This document shows, one piece after another, positions 1 through 10,723 of a DNA stretch of 64,000 bases; within the stretch, counting starts at the first letter, position 1, and every line of letters begins with the position of its first letter. Both the position numbers and the translations under genes were made by a program. Below the pieces are notes generated by a model that was given only the letters and a program-made list of their open reading frames with translations, searched no databases and was not told the DNA's origin. The stretch comes from Massospora cicadina (lineage: Eukaryota > Entomophthoromycota > Entomophthoromycetes > Entomophthorales > Entomophthoraceae): the NCBI GenBank assembly GCA_022478985.1, contig JAKSZP010009485.1, positions 49,475 through 113,474 of the forward strand. The letters run 5' to 3'.

Positions 1-170
1 AAAGCTATTAGCAAACTAGCTACTGCCACTTATGTGCCAGCAGGATTTATAGACTTTCACCCATATAAAGGCTACTGTAATATTGGTTCTTTTCTGAGGA
101 AGATGTGGCTGCAGCTGCAGTGAACCAATTGATTTATAAAAAGAAGGGTATAACATTTATTTTATGGTAA
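1..170 (+). pseudogene. Degenerate 3' end of a repeated coding sequence, copy 1
   Basis: Function not recognised. One frame is open from the window edge to a TGA near 124. A second frame, entered around position 90, gives an acidic then Ala-rich then Lys-rich tail (EEDVAAAAV, then YKKKG) that stops at TAA 168-170. The stretch from about 80 to 320 aligns with 14660-14880, so this is one copy of a dispersed sequence whose other copy is also frame-broken. The matching segments include a TTATGGTAAA motif and a TTTTATCATTT motif at similar spacing. I infer a decayed paralogue or the 3' end of an old mobile element. It is cut by the window start. Confidence 0.4.
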
Positions 171-779
171 AAGCTAAAGAGCATGTATATGTCTTAGTTG
201 TGTATCTTTTAAATCTTCTATACCATTTCATCTATGGTAATACTATGATATCTATGTTGTGTTTTATCATTTTAACCTTTTAAAAGAAGACAACTGAGAT
301 ATTTAGATTAAATAATTTATTAGTTAGATTTGCCTATATTGAAACTATGAGCAACAGCAACCAAATATCTGATAGAGAAAAAAACAAAATTAACTTGAAT
401 TAATATAAAATTAGTCAGCAATTAGATAAAAGTGATTTAAGAATATTGACTTATAAAACTATTGTATATATATGTAAGTATATTTTTTATAATTCCTTCT
501 AAACAAATAGACCAAAAATATCCAAATTCTATAAAAATATATCTTATAAATAAGGAGAATAAACACAGGATGGCTTTCCTTATTTTTAGCTCATAGAAAT
601 ACAAATAAAAGTAATATAAGATGTAAAAATGGTAGGGTGACTGTAATCAGAATTCATATCATTTTGGCTGAGCAGGTTGATATAATTTTTTGTTCAATAG
701 GCTAAATGATTTTATGTAAGAGGTGATGGTTATTTGTGATTTGAGTGCCAAACTATATACTAAAATTAGCATTGGCTAT
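171..779. other. AT-rich non-coding stretch
   Basis: No open frame of note. The first ~150 bases belong to the repeat shared with 14720-14880; the rest is AT-rich sequence without a recognisable feature. Confidence 0.5.
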
Positions 780-3191
780 ATACAATAATTAATTTTATTT
801 TTATTTGGCTGAATTTGATGGTCCAATCTCATACTAAACCTAATGAAAGCCATCAACTATACTTAAACTTAATCTATCTACTTAGTTGATTTAATTGGTT
901 TAATTAATAAACACTAAATTTACTAAGTTCCATTTACAAACTTAATTTGATCTTTTATATAGTTAATTTAATAATCTGGTTATTCTAAGTTCAGGGGAGC
1001 GTCCCCTCTGCCTAGATTGAGCTGTATTCCCATTTTCCACTAAGAAGGTCCTAAGAGGGCAGCTGTTTCTCTCATCATGCAGGGTGATCTTGCCCTGTGG
1101 TAGATGAGCGTTGGGTAACAGCCATCCCTCTGAAGATTCCACCACCTGTCCTCACGATTTCTTCTGCTGAATTAATACAGCAAATTTAAGAAATTTATGC
1201 TGAAATATCTGAAATCTTAAACTATGGCAACAAAGCTTGATGGGTGAGCACATCCAGAAAATGGAGTATTAATGATCAAATCCTCAGACACACTTGCCAG
1301 CAGTATTGAGCCACTGGGAATATTATTGTTGGTTTGAAAATAGCTTCAAAAACATTGGAAACAGAGCCTGAAGGCTTGTACCTGCCAAAAAGAATGTGTC
1401 CCAGAGTAAATCCCCAGCAAAACTTATCAATGGCATTGGGTCATTGGAAAATGTTGTTGTCAATTCAAAATCTGCCTCCAAAACTTTGGAAACAAAGCCT
1501 GACAGGCTTGTACCTTATAAGATGAATATGTCTAATGGACTTTTAGCAAAATTTGCTGATGGCATCAGGTTAATATTGAAATTTGCCATCAACTTGGAAC
1601 CCTCCCTTCTCATATCAGGATCATTGCTCAAAAAATCTTGCTTGGCCAAACAGATGCCAAAATGACTAGGTGCACGCAGGTTGGATATCCTGAACCATTT
1701 CCAACCTCTTGGGACTGCCCCTATGTGGGGTGGCCCTGGGAGGTTCCCAGTCCCATTGGGCAAGACACTGTCATACTAATTGTTGAAAAAGCATTAAAGC
1801 TGCAATTTGGGCATCTGAGGCCAAATCAGCAGCGACTTGGCCCACTGCAAACTCTTTTGATGTCAATTCTAATTAGTTTTGTTTTTGTTCCCATCCCTCA
1901 AAGTTTGCCAGATTAGGTCAAATTTTGAGGGCCCCAATCTTGAGCTTTTCTAAGCTATTTCCTAAATACATCTGTCTATTTAATCAGTTGTAGCACACTG
2001 AGGAAATTGATGTTTGATTTTCTCCTTTTAATTTTTTTTAAAAATCACATTTTCTGATTCCAGTTTTTATTATGACAAAATCTAAACTACTCATTCTGAC
2101 ACAATTAATTCAAAAACTGATGGGCCCCAGGACTGTGTTTGCCTGGTTTGTCACTAGATTTCTATTTACAACTCTGGCACATAAGCGCTTGTTGACAAAA
2201 TCCATTCTCATTATAACAACAATCATTCAAGCAGCAGTGCCTCTGGCATTTGGGCTTGTCATTTGGGTGCTTTGACACTCAGATAGGCAGGCTGGTCTAA
2301 ATTTATCTTGCTGTCTCCATGACAGTTATTATGCATACTTAAGTTACTAATGGCCATCTATAATACTTAATTTAAGCTGTTTTTTAGTTGATTTAATTGA
2401 TATGGTTATCATACACACTAAAATTTACTGATTGCCATCTATAGTACTCAATTTAATCTATCTATATAGTTGGTTTAATTTAATCAATTATTACATAAAA
2501 ACATGCTAATTACAATCTTCAATACTTTATTTAAATTTATTTATTTAGTATGTTAATTTAATTGGTTCAGTTTATTAAATACTAAACATACTAATTGCCA
2601 TCTATATTACTTTCTTTAATTTATTCATTTAATTGATTTAATTGGTTTATATGTTAATTATTAAACATACTAATTACCATCTAAAATGCTTCATTGTATA
2701 TATTATTTAATCAATTAGTTGATTTAATTAGTTCAATTATTATATACTAAAAATACTAATTGCAATCTACAATACTTCATTTAATTTAATTATTTAAATA
2801 TTTTAGTTAATTTTTTAGTTTGATTATTAAAAACAAAACTTACTTATTGCCATATGCAAACTTAATTTAATCTATATAATAAAGTTGATTATATTGATTT
2901 AGCCATTATACATGCTAAACATATAATGGCAAACTATAATACTTAATTTAATCTATCTATCTATCTATCTAATTGATTTAATTAGTCCAATTATTACATT
3001 TTAAACATACTAATTACCATATACAATACTTCATCTAATTTTTAGTTAATTTATTTTGGTTCAATTATACATATTAGACATACTAATTGTCAGCCACAAT
3101 ACTTATTTCTAATTTATTTATTTATATAGTTGATTTAATTGGATTAATTATCAAATACTAAACATACTAATTGCCATCTACAATACTATAG
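780..3191. repeat. AT-rich tandem satellite array, ~82-bp monomer (interrupted)
   Basis: About a dozen diverged head-to-tail monomers of roughly 80-85 bp. Each has a core like ACTAATTGCCATCTACAATA, then TTCATTTAATTTATTTA and AGTTGATTTAATTGGTT. The array is split by the solo LTR at 984-2324: monomers occur at 780-983 and resume at 2325. A short (ATCT)n run lies at about 2951-2972. Similar monomers occur at about 14150-14397 and 15190-15386, always followed by the same end motif. Confidence 0.8.
984..2324 (+). mobile_element. Solo LTR of the Ty3-A family
   Basis: This 1.34-kb block is a diverged relative of the Ty3-A LTR. Shared landmarks in order include the GGGAGCGTCCCCTCTG region, CAGGGTGATCTTGCCC, the TAGATGAGCG region, GAGGCCAAAT and the CTCCATGACA end. 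It is bordered by a perfect 5-bp duplication GTTAT (979-983 and 2325-2329). The first base pair reads TC instead of TG. No internal region is present, so this is what remains after LTR-LTR recombination. A 67-codon frame at 2072-2275 is the fossil of the LTR-borne frame seen in Ty3-A. Confidence 0.88.
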
Positions 3192-3262
3192 GCTCATCAT
3201 GCTATGACATCGTTCCATACCTTGGATTTTGAACTTACTACCAGCAATAAGACATATATATG
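3192..3262. repeat. Conserved end motif of the satellite-bearing repeat, copy 1
   Basis: GCTCATCATGCTATGAC, then TTTTGAACTTACTACC, then CAATAAGACATATATATG. Closely related copies sit at 14398-14463 and 15387-15442, each directly after a satellite array. Confidence 0.7.
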
Positions 3263-4743
3263 TAAAAAGCCCTTGTGCCTAACACACATACTCAACTCTC
3301 TTCTGATACTGCCCTAGTGGTGTCATTTGCAAACCTTCCTTCACATCTCCTATCCCAGGTTTTATATGATGAGTTGATATTGGGGTTTTCAGCCTATAGC
3401 ACCACCCCCATTCTCCATTTTACCACTCCTTCTGGGGCATAATGCCTTGCTGCCCCTCACACATCTGTCACCATCACTCCCCACCATTCCAACACCCATC
3501 AGAACCCCTGCATGCTCATCTTGCTGCAGCAATGGATCATTTCTTTTGACCATAAGTTAACAATGCTCACCAAATTTGTCCCATCTGTTTCCAATTGGAT
3601 TAAAACAAAAAAACATGCCCCATATGGTTACCACAGGCTCCTCCCCTCTGAGGCCACGCTAGCAGCTTCTGAATGAGGTGTTTTGCTGCCACCTCCCACA
3701 CAGAAAGTTCACCTAATGGGCAGCTTGATAACTTACCTTCCACCCATTCCTCCCACCACACTCAACCTAATGCATTAAGTTCAACCAATCAGGATCAGGA
3801 CTGGATTACCATTTCCACCTGAACACCATCCTATTTACTCACCTAAACTCAAATCTCCACTGATGCCAATTAAAATTAATTAAAATCTATGAGAATTATA
3901 AGATAAGATTAGTGAAGTGGGTGAAATCATTCCAACCTCACCCACAATAATTAACTTTGATAATTCTAAAAATTCTGGCTTTGATGCGCAACTAAATATA
4001 AGCAGTATATTCCAAAGATGTATGCTGAACTATTCCTTAGTGACCACCAGCTTGCCATGGCAGCTGCCTCCTCCCCTGCTAATATTCCCATCTGGAAAGC
4101 CAACCTTTGTTCAGACAGTGTGATGGCAAGAGATTTTCAGAAGATTATTTATCCACCAGAATTTATCTGAGCTGCAAAACATGAAATTACAAGGTTACAC
4201 AAAACTGTCCATGATGTTGTAGTGGAAGTTTGGATGTATTCTGGGTTCAGGTCAGGACAAACTATTTCCCCCTATTAATGTCAAACAAATGGCCTTTCTT
4301 CCTGATGTTCATTTAGATACTGTGCACCACCTCACCAATTATTTTGAGGCTCTCAGCATGGCCTAAATTTCCTCAAGTAGATCTCCCTTGGATCATATTG
4401 CACCCCACTCTGCAGATGCCCCCATGTCTTTGCTGTCAGCCTTAGTCAGAGCCAAATGTGGCATAGGCTTAGGCACCACAACGCCTCCCAAACCTTCCCC
4501 CTTTTAGTGGTCAAGGCGTTGCCTGACCACCACATTGCCCTAATCTTCCCTATTATGATTATTGGGGCCAAGGGTGATTGGCACAATCATAACAAATTTC
4601 AAAAATAGCAATCTGACAAATCAGATGCCTCAAAATCAAACTTTAATAAATATCTTGAGGTTGACAAGGAAGGAAATCCTCATAAATGGTGCTTAGCCAA
4701 CCAGATGCTGCAAAATCCAATGTTACCAAATATGGTGACAAGG
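3263..4743 (+). pseudogene. Fossil coding sequence, left part (split by Ty3-A)
   Basis: Pieces of open frame with several stops and frame changes. The last 200 bases encode a Lys/Asn/Asp-rich peptide with a recurring pattern of the type D-K-x-G-N-P-x-K-W. The right half resumes after Ty3-A at about 11975, where NKDENP and QKWQLGKLD echo the same pattern. I do not recognise the family. It could be an old gag-like or repeat-containing host protein. The CAAGG duplication shows Ty3-A jumped into it. Confidence 0.35.
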
Positions 4744-6116
4744 TGTAAGTCTTGGGAGTGCCCTCTGGCTCTCGATCGAGCTATCTTTCCATTCCCAAAT
4801 AAGAAAACACCGAAGAGGATGGTGGTACCCCTCATCACCCAGGGTGACCTCGCCCACATAGTTGATGAGCGATGGGTGATAGCCCATCCACTTTGGATCC
4901 CACCCCCAATTCCCTCACTCACCTCAGCAGAACTGTTGCAGGGAATTAGTGAAATCTGTGCCAAGATTATTGAACTGAAATCGGTCAGATCTAATTCAGG
5001 TGGCAATTGGGCTGATGGCTGAAATTCAAATGGCTGTAAAAGTATGAAGAATGAGATATTGGCCAGATTGCCCAACGGTTCCAATTCAATCCTGAAATCA
5101 GTAGAACAAATATTGGGTGACATCGATGAAAGTTTGAAGTCCTCTGATAGTAATTTGGGCGTTGCGCCTGATGAGCTACTATCGACTGAAAGAATGGTTA
5201 AACGACCGAGTGTGGGTGGGTTGGGCATCCTGAACCCATTCCCAACCAAATGGTCCCATCCCTATATGAGATGGCCTTGGGGATTCCTGTCGCTCGTCAG
5301 GCCAAATGTCATCATGCTAACTGTCAGAAACATAATTGACCCCTGGTTCAGACGTTTGAGGTCAAACTGACAGAGTCTCAGCCCGCTGCCAAATTTTGTG
5401 ATGTTGGTTCCCAAAGAATAAACCCCCCACTACCATCCAATTTGCCAGTTAGGCCAAATTTGTGGATCCTGCCCACATCATTGTCCCTACCCAACTGACC
5501 ACTATTTAATCAGTTGCATGGCACTGAGAAAATTGTTGGTCGATTTTCTTACTTTATTTCCCAAATAAAAATTTTATTAAAAAATCCCAAATTTTTATCT
5601 CCTTCCTTTCGACCACATTCCATATGGCATTCACCTGGTGGTCCGCTGCTCCGCACTCTGGGTGGGCCTTACCAATTCTCTTGGTTACCATGATTCCCTC
5701 TATCACCAATTGGGCTCAACAAATCCAAAATTTTTGGTTCTACAACCCAGTTCTCATGACCTTCCAGCAGCTGTATACAGGGATTTTATGGCCCTATGTC
5801 TGCCAATTACAAGAGAAAATTCACCTCTCTTCTACCCCCAACAAAATGGTTTTAACAACCAAGAATCTCGCAGAAACTATCCCAGTAGTTTCCACCCCTG
5901 TTACCAAAACCCCTGGGTCTGAAGTCTATTCAGTGTGGTTTGCCATTGGGATACTCTTAACCCTGACATTCTGCCACCATTTTGTGGTATCCTATTTCCT
6001 GGCTCCATATCAAGTCATACGGTCAGCAATGCCTCTGGCATTCTGGCTTGCTTTCTGGATGCTTACACATCCCGACTGGCAGGTCAGTCTAAACTTCTTC
6101 TGCCATTTCCATGACA
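4744..6116 (+). repeat. Ty3-A 5' LTR
   Basis: 1373 bp, TG at 4744 and CA at 6115-6116. A TATTTAAT box (5503-5510) and an AATAAA signal (5564-5569) place the transcript start and R region at about 5530-5590, leaving a U5 of about 520 bp that carries a long open frame. Confidence 0.93.
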
Positions 6117-6580
6117 TAATTGACCAACCATTACTTCCAGCCATTTCCGCCTTGGTTTTCATATTGGGCGCTGCAGTGGTTACCCTCTACCAGATGAACG
6201 TGCAATCAGTTTTGTGCTGCTTGTTGTTTGTTTGGTCACTTTCTGACTTTGGGAGAAGTCTCCACTTTATTTTGGGAAACTTTCTTCAAGCTACTCAAGA
6301 AATGCAGGCTGCATCTTCTCATACTTTATCCAACCAAGGAAAAGGATCAAGTATCCCCTCCCAAGAAATCGCCAATCAGGTTCTTGATGCTCTCGCCAAA
6401 GTACAAATGAGGACATCAATTGCACTCAATAATGCTTTGGCAATATCTCATACCCAACAAAGTCTCACGTTGTTGGACGCCATAGATGGAGATGCCCACC
6501 GTTGGGTGAGAAGTCTTTTATGTTCATCCTCACAAAGAGAAGACCCCATTCCCTGCTGGCTGCTGTATCAGCTGCCCTAA
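5624..6580 (+). pseudogene. Ty3-A gag N-terminal frame starting inside the LTR
   Basis: A 318-codon frame starts in U5 of the 5' LTR, 55-60 bases after the AATAAA signal. It runs through the LTR/internal junction (6116) without a stop and into a gag-like region with a heptad-like helical stretch (about residues 230-290). The first ~200 residues contain several hydrophobic segments (around residues 10-30, 105-150, 170-195, 205-225) that look membrane-embedded. The same frame is open in the 3' LTR (11477-11980, 167 codons). Near 6540 the gag frame moves to the next frame, which continues to protease. I infer a Gag with an LTR-encoded N-terminal extension. An alternative is a chance open frame with gag starting further in, for example around Met codons near 6300. 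Confidence 0.5.
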
Positions 6581-7365
6581 AACCCCATGTGTCCCAATCA
6601 AATCACTTACTCAGACTACTCCTAAACATGGCCAAAGCCCCTAGTTTGGCTTCTCTGATTTCCACCTTTTGCGAGCTGGCTTCCGCGTCAGACCTATCTA
6701 CTGACATACTTCAGGCAGTCTTTAGAGCAAGTTTGAATTTGGTTTCCGCTCATCACGTGGCCTGGTCTACTATTCAGGAATCAGTGGATCAGATATGTGC
6801 CACCGCAACTACTATTAAAGCATTACCTCACCATGTTTCCCCATATCAGAAAGGAAACTTTATGATAGGATTTCCTAACAAAGTTGTAGATGATGCGCCT
6901 GACACTAGAATAGCTGTTGAAGTGGATCCCAACCCCTCCATAACCCCTGAGTCCAAATTGCCACTTCTGGAGTTAACTATGAATGACTCTGTTCATGCCC
7001 AGATGGAAGAAACGATTTCTCCCGCACTGGTACTCCCAATTTTTGCCCCAGCCAAAAACCCTGACCCTGGGTTTGACATACCCACTATCTCTTCAGTCAT
7101 TCTCGAGTCAGTCAAATCTCCAAATAAACAGAATTCCGCTTACTTCCTTGTCCCTATGAGAATCAGTGTCAGTCCTCATCATGTATCCTTTGAAGCTCTG
7201 GTGGATACCGGAGCGGCGGGGAACTTCATGAGTGTTAAGTTGGCACAACAGTTAAAATTTGAAATGGATGTGGGCGCCTCAGTGATGGTGGCCTCTTCTG
7301 CTTACCAGTCTTCATATGTTGTTCTCCATCTGCTATACTTCTCAATCCACCAATATAACTTCTGA
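6502..7365 (+). pseudogene. Ty3-A gag (C-terminal) and aspartic protease
   Basis: The frame continues gag after a frameshift near 6540. It is helical and Ala/Ser/Leu-rich to about residue 130, then has a linker rich in Pro and acidic residues. The aspartic protease active site VDTGAAG starts at 7201 (catalytic Asp codon 7204-7206), followed by NFMS and the hydrophobic strand expected of retropepsins. The frame stops at 7363-7365, in the middle of the protease fold, and the following 180 bases are frame-broken. No CCHC zinc knuckle was seen in this gag. Confidence 0.7.
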
Positions 7366-7550
7366 GATTGGTTTTCGGCCATGCCAAACCTGGTATTCCT
7401 GGTGATCTTGGGTGTGGGATGGTGTCACTGACAACATGTGAAGATTCAATTAGAGTCTAATACATTGTCATTTACCAATGATGATTCAGAGGGAGAGTTC
7501 CCTTTGATTGACACCCTCAAAAAATACAAGGAACCAGCTCTATCACTACC

Positions 7551-9170
7551 TTGGTTACCTCCATGGGCATCCCAGCCAATTTCCCTGAAAGCTTAATGCA
7601 ATATCGGGAAATCTTCAATATGAAAAAAGTGGACCATCTGCCTAAACATTCCAGGTATGATTGTGGATTTCGAACAACTGTGGAATTGGTGAACATCAAC
7701 TGTCCATTGTATCCTCATACAGCGGAGGAAGAGGCTGCACTCAATACCTGGTTGGACGATATGCTAAGAAAAGGCTGGCTGTTCAAAGAAACCTCTCCCA
7801 TCGCCTCCCCTATTGTATTTGTAAGAAAATTGGATGGATCACTCCATCCTTGCATAGATTACAGTCACCTGAATAAAATATCAGTTACAGATCCCTACCC
7901 ATTGCCCTTAGAACAGACAATCAGTCAGGCAATTGCCAAATCCCATGTCTTTTCAAAATTGGATCTGGTGAATGCTTTTAATCAGATTTGAGTAATGGAA
8001 GGACAAGAATGGCTGACCACAATCTGAATGAGGCGAGGCATTTTTCAATTTCGTGTAATGCCCTTCAGGCTGAAAAATGCTCCCACTACATTTCAACGAA
8101 TGATCAACAATGCGTTAGGGGATCTCCAGTTCTCTTGCACCATTGCTTATATTGATGATATCCTAGTCCATTCCCCAACTCCCAAACAACACGCTATCAA
8201 CTTAGAAGCAGTGGTGGCTGCTTTGCATAAAGCAGGCCTGTTCCTCAAAGCTTCCAAGTGTGAGTTTTACAAGGAAGAGGTTACATTTCTCAGAAACTTG
8301 GTACTTAAAGAAGGTGTCACCATCCCCCCCAACAAATTAGATGCAATTCGAGAATGGCCAACCCCAACTACACAGAAGCAGCTCCGAAGTTTCTTGGGTA
8401 CTATCATTTTCTTGAAGAAATTTTCCCCCGCACTTTCCCAATTGGACGCCCCGCTCCATCCCCTCACAGGGAAAAATGTACTGTTTTGTTGGACCCCCAA
8501 ATGCCAGCAGGCGTTCAAATTGATTAAGGAAGTATTTGTGTCTCCTCCCATTTTGAAACATGCCAATCCCACCAAACTGTATATTGTCACATGTGATGCT
8601 TTGACAGTAGCTGTGGGCGCAGTGCTGCTTCAGGACCATGATGGTCTCAAACATCCAGTCACTTATTTCTCCCAAAAATTCACCACTACAGAGCAGTCCT
8701 GGGCTATTTATGACAAGGAACTGGCTGCTGTTGCATGGGCTTTAACTCACTGGCGCTACCTGTTGCAGGGTGCTCATCATGAGTTAACGGTTTGCACAGA
8801 TCACCAAGCTCTCTTGTATTTTTGCAAACTCCAAAAATTGGCACACTGGCAAGCCCAAACCTATCAGGACCTGTGCAGTTTTAACTTCAAATATGAATTT
8901 GTCAAAGGTGCGCTAAATGTCCTTCCCAATTTCCTAAGCCATAGTCCTGCTCACTGCCCCTCAGAAACTGAGGTAGAGGATCTTGTTACCATGATTCCTG
9001 CCACTCAAATTCTGTCGATCATTCCCTCCATTGTTTCCTCCACTGCGTTGTTGCCTGACGACCCATTATTGGCCCAGGTGTTAGCCAGTCAAACAGCCTG
9101 CCCTGAGGGTGTGGAGTTGATTGAACACTTGACTCACTCGAGTCCCAAACACTCCCTATATTCTTTATAA
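7551..9170 (+). pseudogene. Ty3-A reverse transcriptase and RNase H
   Basis: One frame broken only by TGA at 7989-7991 and 8025-8027. Reverse transcriptase fingers: IASPIVFVRKLDGS. Palm: FSKLDLVNAFNQI, MPFRLKNAPTTFQRMI and the catalytic YIDD at 8148-8159. Connection: LRSFLGTIIFLKKFSP. RNase H: VTCDALTVAVGAVL with the DKELAAV and CTDHQAL motifs. Both TGA codons sit where relatives carry Arg, consistent with CGA to TGA change. TAA at 9168-9170 ends the frame just before the integrase; the sequence beyond stays homologous in the same frame. Confidence 0.9.
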
Positions 9171-10723
9171 GAAGGTCTCATTTACTTTCAATCTCGTGTT
9201 TGGGTTCCCCTCTCCTTCCGCCTGCCCATATTCCACACACACCATGATCCCCCCGCAGTCGGACACCCCGGTAACAAGAAATGCATCGACTTGATCAAGT
9301 GAACCTTTAATTGGGCTGGACTGACCAAAGAGGTTTCAGCTTGGATCACTGATTGTGTTATTTGTGCTAGGGCCAAGTCAGACCATTCTGGAAAGAATGG
9401 TCTTCTGCACCCATTACAACAGGCGGAAGGTCCATGGACCTCAGCGTCCATAGATTTCATTGTTGACCTCCCTGTTCTAATGGTTTCACAGCGGTAATGG
9501 TAGTGGTAGATCACTTTACCAAATTTTCCCTGTTTATTCCTTGTACTTCTGCAATTATGTCAGAAGAAACGGCGCGCCTATTTATTTGACATTTGTTTTC
9601 AATGTTCAGTCTTCCCCAGGAAATCGTTAGTGATAGGGGTACTCAGTTTACTGCCCAGTTTTGGAGTGAACTCTTGTCAATCCTTAAGATAACCCCCTGT
9701 CAATCCACGGCATATCACCCCCAGTCTGACGGCCAGACTGAGTGGGTTAACCAAGTTCTTGAACAGTACCTGCATTGTTATGCTGTAGCAGCACAGGATA
9801 CCTGGGCCAATGACTTGCCTCTTGCCCAATTTGCATACAATAATGGGACTCACGCTTCCACAGGTTTTTCACCATATGAGGCAACGTTGGGTTATAACCC
9901 ATCATTCTCAGTCAGATCATGTTTACGACCAGAAGTGCAAGCTGCTGCGGATCATGCTGCCCATATCTGATTGACCTAAGCTCTAGTGTGGGAACACCTC
10001 ACTAAAGCCATTGACAACTATAAATGGTTTGCAGACTGCAAGCGTCTTCCAGGTCATGACTTTATGGTGGGCTCTTACGTTATGCTCAATACTCACCATT
10101 TGTGGATCCAAACCCCTTCCCATAAATTCGCCAGCAAGCGTTCAGGCCCTCACTTAGTGGAGCAGGTATTGGGTAATGGAGCGTTCCAGTTGAAGCTTCC
10201 CATGCATTGGAAGCAACACCCAGTTTTCCATGTATCCCAGCTGTTGCCCTTTAAGGGTGTAATTCCCATGGACCCAGAACCAATTGTTGTCAATAATGAG
10301 GAGGAAGCCAAAGTGGAGGCCATCCTGGCATCTCGGAAGTTACAACGATCAGTCCAATATCTTGTGGCCTGGAAAGGATATCCATCTTATGAAAACAGTT
10401 GGGTCAAGGCACACAATTGCGCAAATTGTATGGACCTGGTTGACGTTTTCCACACATCCCACCCCGAGGCTCCCCACCTGCTTCAGAAGGCTGTGATGAT
10501 TATGGCTATCAAGTTACCCAAAGCGCATAAGAACGTGGCTCTGGTGCAGTTTCCCAGTGGGGGGGCCATCCCTTTGGGAAAAGGAAAGGGTAATGTAAGT
10601 CTCAGGGAGTGTCCTCTGGCTCTCGATCAAGCTATCTTTCTGTTCCTGAATAAGAAAACACCAAAGAGGATGGCGGTACCCCTCATCACCCAGGGTGACC
10701 TCACCCACATAGTTGATGAGTGA
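9171..10723 (+). pseudogene. Ty3-A integrase with chromodomain
   Basis: The zinc-binding domain (GHPGNKK ... C-x2-C) continues from the reverse transcriptase frame, with TGA at 9300. The first catalytic Asp is in SIDFIVDLP (codon 9453). A frameshift follows between about 9480 and 9593. The second Asp (SDRGTQF, codon 9632) and the Glu (QTEWVNQ, codon 9740) lie in the new frame. Stops at 9968-9982 precede the C-terminal domain with VFHVSQLLPF. A chromodomain follows (about 10305-10470: VEAILASRKL, YLVAWKGYPSYENSWV), a module known to direct chromovirus integration to marked chromatin. The frame ends 130 bases inside the 3' LTR. Confidence 0.88.

Noticed and set aside
780..3191. CRISPR-like array of repeats and spacers.
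   Set aside because: Whole ~82-bp monomers are diverged from each other without constant repeats and unique spacers, and the context is eukaryotic.
7989..8027. In-frame TGA codons as a sign of a variant genetic code (TGA = Trp).
   Set aside because: TGA falls on former Arg positions in Ty3-A and on both Arg and Trp positions in Ty3-G, and occurs with TAA, frameshifts and CpG decay. The LINE reverse transcriptase runs 892 codons with normal Trp TGG use and TGA as a stop.
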